Source: an uncultured Bacteroidales bacterium (GTDB taxonomy: Bacteria > Bacteroidota > Bacteroidia > Bacteroidales > Bacteroidaceae). From it: DNA of 24,575 nucleotides. The stretch lies in assembly GCA_937901185.1 (NCBI GenBank), contig CALCHR010000221.1, positions 1 through 24,575 of the forward strand, in the 5' to 3' direction. Within the stretch, counting starts at the first letter, position 1. Each line of letters opens with the position of its first letter. This document shows positions 1 to 7,088 of this stretch, one piece after another. A program made the translations under genes and the position numbers. Below the pieces are notes generated by a model. The model was not told the origin of the DNA, made no database searches, and worked only from the letters and a program-made list of their open reading frames with translations.

Positions 1-1
1 C

Positions 2-67
2 GATGAGGTGACACCTTGGATCGAGGCATTCGTGAATGCCCGCATCTGGGTCGAGAGCCAGAAGTAA
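2..67 (+). CDS. C-terminal fragment of an unidentified protein
   Basis: An open frame enters the window at its left edge and runs for 21 residues to a TAA at 65-67. It ends with residues ARIWVESQK. The composition (Trp, Glu, Val, Asn) suits the end of a soluble enzyme, and a good terminator hairpin follows within 45 bases, so it is probably a real gene end. The fragment is too short to assign to a family and I do not recognise it. Confidence 0.45.
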   Translation, partial: DEVTPWIEAFVNARIWVESQK

Positions 68-108
68 GCAAATTAGGAACTTTGAATTACGAGTTTCGAT
101 AAAGTGTT

Positions 109-149
109 GCGGCGGACTTGATTACGGTCAATGTCCGCCGTACTTTTTA
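109..149 (+). terminator. Rho-independent terminator of the left-edge gene
   Basis: The arms CGGCGGAC (110-117) and GTCCGCCG (133-140) pair perfectly around a 15-nt loop and are followed by TACTTTTTAT. The position, 42 bases after the TAA of the left-edge gene, fits an intrinsic terminator for that gene. Confidence 0.75.
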
Positions 150-162
150 TAGCCTGCAACAG

Positions 163-279
163 AAAATCCTACCCCGTTTCAGTCATGTGCAAAAACGGGT
201 AGGCCCTCGAGAAAAAATGGGCTAGCCCACGAAGAAAAACGGGCTTGCCCGTTTCAGAAAATGGGTAGGCCCGTTTCAG
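163..279. repeat. Repeat locus A: degenerate 20-23 bp tandem units with palindromic GGG-CCC cores
   Basis: About five imperfect units lie head to tail at 163-182, 191-211, 212-234, 235-257 and 258-279. The clearest unit is AAAATGGGTAGGCCCGTTTC followed by AG. Units 2-5 carry a near-palindromic core (GGGTAGGCCC, GGGCTAGCCC, GGGCTTGCCC, GGGTAGGCCC). Unit 1 is more diverged, and 183-190 falls outside the pattern. The array lies between the terminator of the left-edge gene and the metY promoter. It resembles loci B and C in unit length but lacks their shared 56-nt head. Its function is unknown. A reading frame crosses the array from 261, but that frame also contains the promoter and is not coding there. 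Confidence 0.7.
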
Positions 280-333
280 AAGACAGTAGACCTTTTATCT
301 ATTCCTCTTTCTCCGTGATGTTTTCGTTGAAAC

Positions 334-364
334 TTGCATTTTCGCTCGCCTTGTATTACCTTTG
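334..364 (+). promoter_or_regulatory. Bacteroidota-type promoter of metY
   Basis: A -33 TTG (334-336) and a -7 TACCTTTG (357-364) are separated by exactly 20 nt, matching the Bacteroidota pattern TTG-N19/21-TAnnTTTG. Transcription would begin near 371, leaving a leader of about 20 nt before the ATG at 390. This supports the downstream start over the longer open frame beginning at 261. Confidence 0.65.
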
Positions 365-389
365 CAACTCAATTGTAAAAACTAGAATA

Positions 390-1673
390 ATGGAAAAGAA
401 ATACAGACCCGAGACCCTCTGCGTACAGGAGGGCTGGACACCCAAGAAGGGCGAGCCGCGCGTGCTGCCCATTTATCAGAGCACCACATTCAAGTATGAC
501 AACAGCGAGCAGATGGCCCGCCTCTTCGACCTCGAAGACTCAGGCTACTTCTACACTCGTCTGCAAAACCCCACTAACGATGCCGTAGCAGCCAAGATTG
601 CTGCCCTCGAGGGCGGTGTGGCTGGCATGCTCACCTCGTCGGGTCAGGCGGCCAACTTCTACGCCGTGTTCAACATCTGCGAGAGTGGCGACCACTTCGT
701 ATGCTCAACGGCCATCTATGGTGGCACCTACAACCTCTTCAGCGTGACGATGAAGAAGCTCGGCATCGAGATGACCTTCGTCGATCAAAATGCTTCGGAG
801 GAGGAGATCGAGAAGGCGTTCCGCCCCAACACGAAGTGCCTCTTCGGCGAGACTATCTCTAACCCCGGCTGTGAGGTGCTCGACATCGAGAAGTTTGCCC
901 GCATCGCCCACCGCAACGGTGTGCCCCTCATCGTGGACAACACCTTCGCCACGCCCATCAACTGCCGCCCCTTCGAGTGGGGTGCCGATATCGTGACCCA
1001 CTCGACCACCAAGTATATGGATGGCCACGCCACTGCCGTAGGTGGTGCCATCGTGGATAGCGGCAACTTCGACTGGGAGGCCCATGCCGACAAGTTCCCC
1101 GGCCTCACCACCCCCGACGCCTCATATCACGGGCTCACCTACTCGAAGAGCTTCGGCAAGATGGCCTACATCACCAAGGCTACGGCACAGATGATGCGCG
1201 ACTTAGGTTCTATACAGGCTCCGATGAACGCCTTCCTGCTCAACCTCGGCCTCGAAACCCTCCACCTGCGCGTGAAGCGCCACTGCGAGAATGCACAGAG
1301 GGTTGCCGAGTACCTTGAGCAGCACCCCAAAGTAAAATGGGTGAACTACTGCGGCTTGCCAAGCAGCAAATACTATGATCTTGCAAAGAAATATGTTCCT
1401 AATGGCGGATGTGGCGTAATGGCATTTGCTGTCAAAGGCGACAAGGAGGATGCAATCCGCTTCATGGATAGTCTGAAGCTAATTGCGATTGTGACACACG
1501 TTGCCGATGCCCGCTCTTGTGTACTTAATCCGGCCAGCCACACACACCGTCAGCTCAACGACGAGCAGTTGAGAGAGGCCGGCATTGACCCGGACCTGAT
1601 TCGCCTTTCGGTAGGTATCGAGGATGTCGACGACCTCATTGCAGACACCGAGCAAGCACTTGAGATAATATAA
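390..1673 (+). CDS. metY: O-acetylhomoserine sulfhydrylase (O-acetylhomoserine aminocarboxypropyltransferase)
   Basis: This 427-residue cytoplasmic enzyme of the Cys/Met-metabolism PLP family would make homocysteine from O-acetylhomoserine and sulfide. Visible family blocks are STTFKYDNSEQMA near the N-terminus, TSSGQAANF, ETISNPGCEVLDIEKFA, VDNTFATPINCRPFEWGADI and STTKYMDGHA, where K208 should be the lysine that binds PLP. The length is normal. The ATG at 390 is preferred because family homology begins there and the promoter lies inside the longer frame. Oddity: up to about 1320 the codons are strongly biased (Lys AAG 16, AAA 1), while after that AAA prevails (5 AAA, 3 AAG) and third positions are less GC-rich. 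This suggests a mosaic gene. A closely related gamma-lyase or synthase is the main alternative, but MetY fits the length and motifs better. Confidence 0.9.
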   Translation: MEKKYRPETLCVQEGWTPKKGEPRVLPIYQSTTFKYDNSEQMARLFDLEDSGYFYTRLQNPTNDAVAAKIAALEGGVAGMLTSSGQAANFYAVFNICESGDHFVCSTAIYGGTYNLFSVTMKKLGIEMTFVDQNASEEEIEKAFRPNTKCLFGETISNPGCEVLDIEKFARIAHRNGVPLIVDNTFATPINCRPFEWGADIVTHSTTKYMDGHATAVGGAIVDSGNFDWEAHADKFPGLTTPDASYHGLTYSKSFGKMAYITKATAQMMRDLGSIQAPMNAFLLNLGLETLHLRVKRHCENAQRVAEYLEQHPKVKWVNYCGLPSSKYYDLAKKYVPNGGCGVMAFAVKGDKEDAIRFMDSLKLIAIVTHVADARSCVLNPASHTHRQLNDEQLREAGIDPDLIRLSVGIEDVDDLIADTEQALEII

Positions 1674-3069
1674 CGGATATGCGCAAGCTACATCTTATAA
1701 TCGCCTTTTCAGCCTTTGCGGCTACTGCTGGTGCAAATAATGCCACCGGCATCGGTACGTTGCCGCTTGACAGCATAAAGCCTTTGAAGATGAAGATGGC
1801 CGGCAAGAGCGTTACCCAATAGCACTTACCCTCTCTTACAAGGTAGACGGTAACCGCCCAGAGCGTAAAGACAGAGAGCGCTTGGTTGGCCCAAGAGAAG
1901 TAGCGCCAGATGACGTTGAAGCCTTCCTGATCGGCAAGGCTATAGACCAACGCCAAAGCCGTCACGGCGAAAATGCCGAGGCTCACGAGCAAGCGCTTCA
2001 AGAGTTTTCCTTGGTCGATGTGCAGGATGTCGGCAATGATGAGACGTGCCGAACGCAAGGCGGTGTCGCCAGTGGTGATGGGAGCTGCCACCACGCCGAG
2101 AATGGCCAAGACGCTACCCACTGTGCCTAGCCAGTCCTTTGTGATGTCGAACACGATGACCGAAGCATCGCCTAACATGATGCTACCCTCGCGGTAGTGG
2201 AAGAAATAGGTGGCGGCGGCTGCCCAAATAAGTGCGACGATGCCCTCGGCTATCATGGCACCAAAGAAAATGGGGCGACCGTGATGCTCGGAGCGCATAC
2301 AGCGACACATCATCGGGCTCTGCGTGGCGTGGAAACCGGAAATGGCGCCGCAGGCCACACTTACAAAGAGTATCGGAAAGAGGGGGAGCGTATCGGCTTG
2401 CGGATGGGTGTTCCCAAGGCCATCCCAAAATTCGGGAAGGGCCGGGAAGTGCACAAAGAGCATCACGAGAATGCCCAGCGCCATGAAGAGTAGCGAGGCG
2501 GCAAAGAGGGGGTAAATCTTTCCTATCAGTTTGTCGATGGGCAAAAGGGCGGCGAGGAAATAATAGATAAAGATACAGATAATCCAAAAGGTAGCATCGA
2601 GCACCTCGGGAGTCAGCTTTGCCAACAAGCCTGCCGGGCCTGCCACGAAAACGGCGCCAACGAGAATCAGCAATACGATGCTGAACAGACGCATGGAAAA
2701 CTGCGCCGACTTACCTAAATAGCGCCCCACGGTCTCGGGCAAACTTTCGCCGTCGTGGCGCAGAGAGAGCATTCCGGCCAGATAGTCGTGCGTGGCGCCG
2801 GCAAAGATGCAGCCAATCACTATCCACAGGAAACAACTCACACCAAACTTGGCGCCGAGAATTGCGCCGAAGATGGGACCAAGGCCTGCGATGTTGAGAA
2901 ACTGAATCATGAAGATTTTCCAGTTGGGCAGGACAATGTAGTCCACCCCATCATTGAGCCGCATCACAGGTGTGGGACGATTGTCGGGAGAAAAAATCCG
3001 CTCAATGAACTTGCCATAAAGGAAGTAGCCTGCTACGAGTGCCAAAAGGCAGAGAGAGAAAGAGAGCAT
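1636..3069 (-). CDS. cstA: Carbon starvation protein CstA-type permease, C-terminus replaced by unrelated sequence
   Basis: The first ~425 residues are a clear CstA: TM1 (LSFSLCLLALVAGYFLYG), then QFLNIAGLGPIFGAILGAKF, GCIFAGATHDYLAGMLSLRH, ACGAISGFHATQSPMMCRCM, and APITTGDTALRSARLIIADI near residue 350. The family consists of multi-pass inner-membrane transporters linked to peptide or pyruvate uptake. Homology stops after CYWVTLLPAIF. As I recall the family, MTAV and about 50 more residues with the last transmembrane segments should follow. Instead there are about 52 residues read from the reverse complement of the secreted-protein fragment and of the last 38 bases of metY (1636-1673). The product is probably truncated and may be non-functional. 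Alternatively the join is an assembly artefact. It lies 18 bases downstream of rsmA on the same strand. Confidence 0.8.
   Translation of the reverse strand: MLSFSLCLLALVAGYFLYGKFIERIFSPDNRPTPVMRLNDGVDYIVLPNWKIFMIQFLNIAGLGPIFGAILGAKFGVSCFLWIVIGCIFAGATHDYLAGMLSLRHDGESLPETVGRYLGKSAQFSMRLFSIVLLILVGAVFVAGPAGLLAKLTPEVLDATFWIICIFIYYFLAALLPIDKLIGKIYPLFAASLLFMALGILVMLFVHFPALPEFWDGLGNTHPQADTLPLFPILFVSVACGAISGFHATQSPMMCRCMRSEHHGRPIFFGAMIAEGIVALIWAAAATYFFHYREGSIMLGDASVIVFDITKDWLGTVGSVLAILGVVAAPITTGDTALRSARLIIADILHIDQGKLLKRLLVSLGIFAVTALALVYSLADQEGFNVIWRYFSWANQALSVFTLWAVTVYLVREGKCYWVTLLPAIFIFKGFMLSSGNVPMPVALFAPAVAAKAEKAIIRCSLRISVILSQVLARCLQ
1679..1822 (+). pseudogene. 5' fragment of a secreted-protein gene, cut off at a junction with cstA
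   Basis: An ATG five bases after metY opens a 47-codon frame starting MRKLHLIIAFSAFAATAGA, a convincing signal peptide (basic n-region, hydrophobic core, Ala-x-Ala end), followed by NNATGIGTLPLDSIKPLKM. From about 1790 the DNA becomes the reverse strand of conserved cstA coding sequence, and the frame soon stops at TAG 1820-1822. I infer that this is the start of a gene that follows metY in some other genome context and that it was joined to cstA here. It cannot encode a complete exported protein. The parent family cannot be identified from so few residues. Confidence 0.5.
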
Positions 3070-3087
3070 AAGTGTTGGGAGGCTGGA

Positions 3088-3900
3088 TTAACTAAAAAGT
3101 TGGTCGATCTCATTGGTGAGGGCCACGAACTCGGCTATGCTGAGCTGCTCGGGGCGGCGCGTAAGCAATGGTGCAGCAAGGAAGTGCTCCAGATTGGGAT
3201 GCACCTCGCGCTCCGCCTCTAATTGCGCAAGCAAGGGCTTGATGGAGCCGCGCATCATCTTGCGGCGCTGGTTGAAGGTAGTCTTTACCACACGGCGCAA
3301 AAGGCGCTCGTTGCAGCCGCAGTCCTCCACCTTGTTGCGTGTCATACGTATCACCGCGCTCTTCACCTTGGGCGGCGGATTGAACACACCGGGCTCGACG
3401 GTGAAAAGGTATTCCACATCGTACCAAAGTTGCACCAGCACGCTCAAGATACCATAAGTCTTGCTACCGGGAGCGGCGGCCAAGCGCTCAGCCACTTCTT
3501 TCTGTATCATGCCTGTACAGCAGGGAATAAGATGACGGTAGTCGAGCATCTTAAAGAAAATCTGACTGCTGATATTATAGGGATAGTTGCCGGTAAGCAC
3601 AAAGGAACTGCCGCCAAAGGTATTTTCCAAGTGCATCTTAAGAAAATCATCCTCTATAATATTATCTTCCAAGTCGGGATAGGTGTGGCGCAAATACTCC
3701 ACACTCTCAAAGTCAATCTCCACCACTTTGACCTCGCGGCCCTTAGGTAGTAAAAACTGCGTCAAGACTCCCATTCCCGGACCCACTTCGAGCACAGGCA
3801 AGTCGGGACAAGCGTCTACGGTGTCGGCTATGGCTTTCGCCACGGAGAGGTCTTTCAGGAAGTGCTGACCAAGAAATTTTTTAGGACGTACGGACTTCAT
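3088..3900 (-). CDS. rsmA: 16S rRNA (adenine1518/1519-N6,N6)-dimethyltransferase
   Basis: RsmA (KsgA) dimethylates two adjacent adenosines in the 3' hairpin of 16S rRNA during small-subunit assembly. The protein opens MKSVRPKKFLGQHFLKD, the usual family start. It has the SAM-binding block LEVGPGMG (37-44) and the catalytic motif NYPYN (105-109), followed by FNPPPKVKSAVIRM and TFNQRRKMMR, both typical of the family. The open frame extends 12 codons further upstream to an ATG at 3936, but homology and the neighbouring promoter-like sequence favour the start at 3900, giving 270 residues. It is divergent from the membrane-protein gene at 3952 and probably co-transcribed with cstA, 18 bases downstream. 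Confidence 0.95.
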   Translation of the reverse strand: MKSVRPKKFLGQHFLKDLSVAKAIADTVDACPDLPVLEVGPGMGVLTQFLLPKGREVKVVEIDFESVEYLRHTYPDLEDNIIEDDFLKMHLENTFGGSSFVLTGNYPYNISSQIFFKMLDYRHLIPCCTGMIQKEVAERLAAAPGSKTYGILSVLVQLWYDVEYLFTVEPGVFNPPPKVKSAVIRMTRNKVEDCGCNERLLRRVVKTTFNQRRKMMRGSIKPLLAQLEAEREVHPNLEHFLAAPLLTRRPEQLSIAEFVALTNEIDQLFS

Positions 3901-3915
3901 GTAGTATATTTTCTG

Positions 3916-3957
3916 TAAATTTGCAAAATAGGGCACTCCGAAAGGCTGGTAGTGCCC
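3916..3957 (+). promoter_or_regulatory. Promoter-like box and start-codon hairpin before the LPG-flippase-like gene
   Basis: TAAATTTG (3916-3923) matches a Bacteroidota -7 box on the + strand, but no TTG lies 19-21 nt upstream. Next comes a perfect 7-bp inverted repeat, GGGCACT (3931-3937) and AGTGCCC (3951-3957), with a 13-nt loop. The right arm contains the GTG start codon (3952-3954) and the loop holds AAAGG (3941-3945), a possible ribosome-binding site. Folding would bury the start codon, so translational control is conceivable. The hairpin is visible in the sequence; the regulatory role is inference. Confidence 0.35.
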
Positions 3958-4989
3958 GACAAAAATACGAAAAAAAGCTTAACTGAAACAACCTTGAGTT
4001 ACATTGCTAAGAATATCATCCGGATTTTGTTCCCCCTTATCTTGGGAGTAGGCATCCTTTGGTGGATGTACCGAGGAACTAACTGGGAAGAATTTACTCA
4101 ATGCGTGCTCCACGAGATGAAGTGGGGATGGATGGTTCTCTCGCTGCTTTTTGGAATTCTGCCACAGCTCTTTCGCGCGTGGCGTTGGAAAATGTCCTTA
4201 GAGCCTCTTGGCGAAAATCCTAGCACACGCACCAGCATCAACGCCATCTTTCTCTCTTACGCCTCAAGCTTAGTTATTCCTCGCATAGGCGAAGTAACGC
4301 GTTGCGGCACCTTGAAGCGCTATGAGGGAACCTCTTTCACAAAATCCTTAGGAACGGTGGTGACGGAGCGCATCATCGACTCGCTCATCATGCTATTGCT
4401 GACAGCTGTAGCCTTCTTTACCCAGCTCCCCGTCTTCGTTCGCTTCTTGCGCGCCACAGATACGAACTTCACCTCAGTATTTGGGCGCTTCACCGGCACC
4501 GGCTACATTGTTACTGCCGTGTGTCTTGTGGCAGCCGTAGTGGCTTTCTTGATTCTCGTACGCCGCTACGCCATTTTCCATAAAGGCAAAGACTTACTTG
4601 ACAACATGTGGGAGGGTATTGTCTCTTTGCGTAAGGTGAGAAACTTACCGCTCTACTTAGTCTATTCCTTTGGTATCTGGCTCGCCTATTTCCTACATTT
4701 TTACATCGCCTTTTTCTGCTTCGACTTCACCGCCGACATACTTCCCGTAGAGGCTTTCCTCATTTTCTGCATAGGCTCATTCGCCGTCTTGGTGCCCACC
4801 CCCAACGGCGCAGGTCCCTGGCATTTTGCGGTGAAGACCATGCTGGTGATATACGGAGTGGCCGAGTCGCAAGCCATCCTTTTTGCGCTCGTGGTACATA
4901 CCATCCAAACGGCACTCGTCATTCTACTCGGCGTTGTAGGTTGGGCCGACTTAAACCGACTCACTCCCCTGCCGAAACAGACTACTTAA
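3952..4989 (+). CDS. LPG synthase/flippase-type membrane protein (PF03706, UPF0104-like)
   Basis: This 345-residue polytopic inner-membrane protein has strong hydrophobic segments near 24-39, 58-72, 143-158, 172-186 and several more to the C-terminus. Family marks are IPRIGEVTRCGTLKRYEG (109-126), VTERIIDS (137-144) and PTPNGAGPWHF (282-292), corresponding to the PTPGG-type loop of the lysylphosphatidylglycerol synthase transmembrane domain. In MprF this domain flips aminoacylated lipids, but stand-alone members are mostly uncharacterised. The start is a GTG with a possible AAAGG seven bases upstream. A TTG at codon 16 is an alternative, and no upstream ATG exists. pepD follows after 42 bases. 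A DUF2156 gene, the other half of MprF, lies in the opposite-strand operon about 4.3 kb away. Confidence 0.8.
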   Translation: MPDKNTKKSLTETTLSYIAKNIIRILFPLILGVGILWWMYRGTNWEEFTQCVLHEMKWGWMVLSLLFGILPQLFRAWRWKMSLEPLGENPSTRTSINAIFLSYASSLVIPRIGEVTRCGTLKRYEGTSFTKSLGTVVTERIIDSLIMLLLTAVAFFTQLPVFVRFLRATDTNFTSVFGRFTGTGYIVTAVCLVAAVVAFLILVRRYAIFHKGKDLLDNMWEGIVSLRKVRNLPLYLVYSFGIWLAYFLHFYIAFFCFDFTADILPVEAFLIFCIGSFAVLVPTPNGAGPWHFAVKTMLVIYGVAESQAILFALVVHTIQTALVILLGVVGWADLNRLTPLPKQTT

Positions 4990-5031
4990 TAAATTTTCCC
5001 CCTGATTTTCTATTTATAAAACTATAAGATT

Positions 5032-6489
5032 ATGAGCGACATCAAGAATTTGCAACCGCAGGCAATATGGAAGAATTTTTACCTGCTGACTCAAGTGCCC
5101 AGACCCTCTGGTCACCTCGAAAAAATACAGAAGTTCCTACTCGACTGGGCTAAGGAAAAAGGCATCGAAGCTATCCTCGACGAGGCCGGCAATGTCCTTA
5201 TGCGCAAGCCCGCCACTCCCGGCATGGAAGACTGCAAGGTGGTGACGCTGCAAGGCCACATGGACATGGTTCCGCAGAAGAGTCCCGAGTCCGACCACAA
5301 CTTTGAGACCGACCCCATCGAAGCCTACATTGACGGCGACTGGGTGAGAGCGAAGAACACTACGCTTGGAGCCGACGACGGTATGGCTGTAGCCACCATC
5401 ATGGCCATCATGGAGGCCAACGACATTCAGCACGGCCCCCTCGAAGGCTTTATCACCGCCGACGAAGAGTCTACCATGGGCGGCGTGAACGATATGGCGA
5501 CCGACTTACTGAAGGGCGACATCCTCCTCAACCTCGACAACGAGACAGAGGGCGAAATGATGATCGGCTCGGCCGGCGGCGTAAACCTTACTGCTACTCT
5601 TGAGTACAAGGAAGTGGAAGTAGATGCCGCAGATGCGGCCGTGAAGGTTTCATTAGGCGGACTGCTTGGCGGCCATAGCGGACTTGAGATTAACGAGGGA
5701 CGCGGCAATGCCAACAAGATGATAGCTCGTTTTGTGCAAGACGCTATTGCCAACTTCGATGCTTGCTTGGCTTCTTGGCAGGGCGGCAACATGCGCAACG
5801 CCATCCCTCGCGAGGCAGAAGTGGTACTTACTTTGCCAAAGGAGAACGTCGAGGCATTGAAAGAGATTGTGGAAGAATGGCGCGCCACCTTTACCGGCGA
5901 GTACGAAGCCATTGAGAAGGGACTGACCTTCGAGGTGGAAGACGTAGCACTGCCTGCCATGATTGTTCCGGCTGAGGTGCAGGACAACTTGGTAAATGCC
6001 CTCTGCGGCTGCCACAATGGTGTAATGCGCTTCATCCCTGAAGTGCCAAGCATCGTTGAGACTTCTTCTAACCTTGCCATCGTAGAAATTGCCGGCGGCA
6101 AGGCTATGTTCAAGGTACTGGTTCGCTCCTCACGCGACTCAATGCGCGAATGCTGCGCCGAGACTCTGGAGAGCATTTTCTCCATGGCCGGAATGCGCGT
6201 AGAGCTTGATGGCGCATACCCCGCATGGCAACCCAACCCCAAGAGCGAGATTGTGGAGTTGATGAGAAACGTATATCGCGATCTCTTCAATGCCGAGAAC
6301 AAGGTGCAGGTGATTCACGCCGGCTTGGAGTGTGGTGTCATCGGCGCTAAGTATCCCAAGATGGACATGGTAAGCTTCGGCCCCACCATGCGCTCTCCGC
6401 ACACGCCCAACGAGCGCTGCTACATTCCCAGCGTTGAGAAGTACTGGCAATTTGTGTTGGCCACACTGGCTCGCACTCCTAAAAAATAA
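5032..6489 (+). CDS. pepD: Aminoacyl-histidine dipeptidase (Xaa-His dipeptidase, M20)
   Basis: PepD is a cytoplasmic di-zinc dipeptidase that cleaves Xaa-His and other dipeptides. Its 485 residues match the E. coli enzyme in length. Metal and catalytic residues are recognisable: H76 and D78 in LQGHMDMV, D115 in TTLGADDGMA, E145/E146 in TADEESTMGG, D169 in LLNLDNETEG and H457 in RSPHTPNER. The lid region includes LGGLLGGHSGLEINEGRGNA. The ATG at 5032 begins the usual MSDIKNLQPQAIW N-terminus. No Bacteroidota promoter box is obvious in the 42-base gap before it, so it is probably co-transcribed with the membrane-protein gene upstream. Confidence 0.96.
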   Translation: MSDIKNLQPQAIWKNFYLLTQVPRPSGHLEKIQKFLLDWAKEKGIEAILDEAGNVLMRKPATPGMEDCKVVTLQGHMDMVPQKSPESDHNFETDPIEAYIDGDWVRAKNTTLGADDGMAVATIMAIMEANDIQHGPLEGFITADEESTMGGVNDMATDLLKGDILLNLDNETEGEMMIGSAGGVNLTATLEYKEVEVDAADAAVKVSLGGLLGGHSGLEINEGRGNANKMIARFVQDAIANFDACLASWQGGNMRNAIPREAEVVLTLPKENVEALKEIVEEWRATFTGEYEAIEKGLTFEVEDVALPAMIVPAEVQDNLVNALCGCHNGVMRFIPEVPSIVETSSNLAIVEIAGGKAMFKVLVRSSRDSMRECCAETLESIFSMAGMRVELDGAYPAWQPNPKSEIVELMRNVYRDLFNAENKVQVIHAGLECGVIGAKYPKMDMVSFGPTMRSPHTPNERCYIPSVEKYWQFVLATLARTPKK

Positions 6490-6495
6490 AGCCGC

Positions 6496-6861
6496 TTGAA
6501 GCTTAAGGTCTTCATCTTTGGCTTAATCCTTGCAGTCGGGGCTGTCTATTTCTGGGCAGACCCCGGCTCTTTTTCTTTCTTCCCTCGCTGCATATTCAAG
6601 ATGCTCACCGGCTGTGACTGTGCGGCTTGCGGCACACAACGCGCCCTTCATGCCTTTCTCCACGGCCGCATCGCCGAAGGGCTTTCTTACAATTATTTCC
6701 TGCTCATAGCCCTCCCCCTTCTCTTGGCCGTTGCTCTGACCGAACATTTCTTCCCGCCGGCATGGCAACGCAAATGTCGGCGCGTGCTCTACCATCGCGC
6801 CTTGATTCTGACTTTGGGTTTGCTCACAATAGCCTGGACTTTCTGGCGCAATATAGCCTAA
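6496..6861 (+). CDS. DUF2752 small membrane protein
   Basis: A 121-residue protein starting at TTG six bases after pepD. Hydrophobic segments lie near 5-20, 66-82 and 98-115. Between the first two is the DUF2752 signature: Cys-rich LTGCDCAACGTQRALHAFLHG, in which the usual form is TGxxCPxCGxxRA followed by a glycine-ended helix. Here the Pro of CPxCG is replaced (DCAACG) but the cysteines remain. The function of the family is unknown. The close spacing suggests co-transcription with pepD. The stop codon TAA (6859-6861) lies inside the first bases of repeat element B, so that element starts exactly at the gene end. Confidence 0.8.
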   Translation: MKLKVFIFGLILAVGAVYFWADPGSFSFFPRCIFKMLTGCDCAACGTQRALHAFLHGRIAEGLSYNYFLLIALPLLLAVALTEHFFPPAWQRKCRRVLYHRALILTLGLLTIAWTFWRNIA

Positions 6862-6995
6862 AAAACGACCTTCGTAACATCCTGAAAATCAGCAGGCATT
6901 TTGGAGCGTTTCGAAAGTCTTATCTACGAAAAATTCCGCAAGACCTAGGAAAAATTTTCTAAGACCTAGTTTTTCCTAAATCAGACTTTCGAAAC
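6857..6995 (+). repeat. Repeat locus B: 56-nt conserved head plus ~21 bp tandem units inside nested inverted repeats
   Basis: The head (6857-6912) aligns without gaps to the reverse complement of 15440-15495 with about 44 of 56 identities, including CCTAAAAAAC, CCTGAAAATCA and CATTTTGG. Three degenerate units of 21 bp follow (6919-6939, 6940-6960, 6961-6981); the last two share AAGACCTAG. The tract is enclosed by a perfect 13-bp inverted repeat, GTTTCGAAAGTCT (6908-6920) and AGACTTTCGAAAC (6983-6995). A perfect 9-bp pair, TAGGAAAAA (6946-6954) and TTTTTCCTA (6970-6978), is nested inside. It lies between two convergent transcription units and could act as a terminator for both, but its family membership with locus C suggests a dispersed element. 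No coding sequence is apparent. Confidence 0.75.
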
Positions 6996-7088
6996 AGGAG
7001 ATAAAACGGGGGTGGGAAAAGTAGCTTGAACAATGCGACCACAAAGCTCGCCGCCACCATTTGTAAAGGAGGAGGAATTGCCTTTAAG

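Noticed and set aside
163..279. CRISPR array at locus A (and likewise loci B and C)
   Set aside because: Units abut directly with no unique spacers of constant length, the repeats are degenerate, and no cas gene is present.
261..389. N-terminal extension of the metY frame starting MGRPVSEDSRPF
   Set aside because: It crosses repeat locus A and the promoter at 334-364, and MetY homology begins only at the ATG at 390.
5427..6302. 291-residue antisense frame inside pepD
   Set aside because: It mirrors the strongly supported pepD coding frame; composition (Ser, Thr, Ala rich) is that of a reverse-frame shadow.
6857..6995. Locus B as an insertion sequence
   Set aside because: No transposase frame, only about 140 bp, and no target-site duplication that I can see; at most a non-autonomous element.
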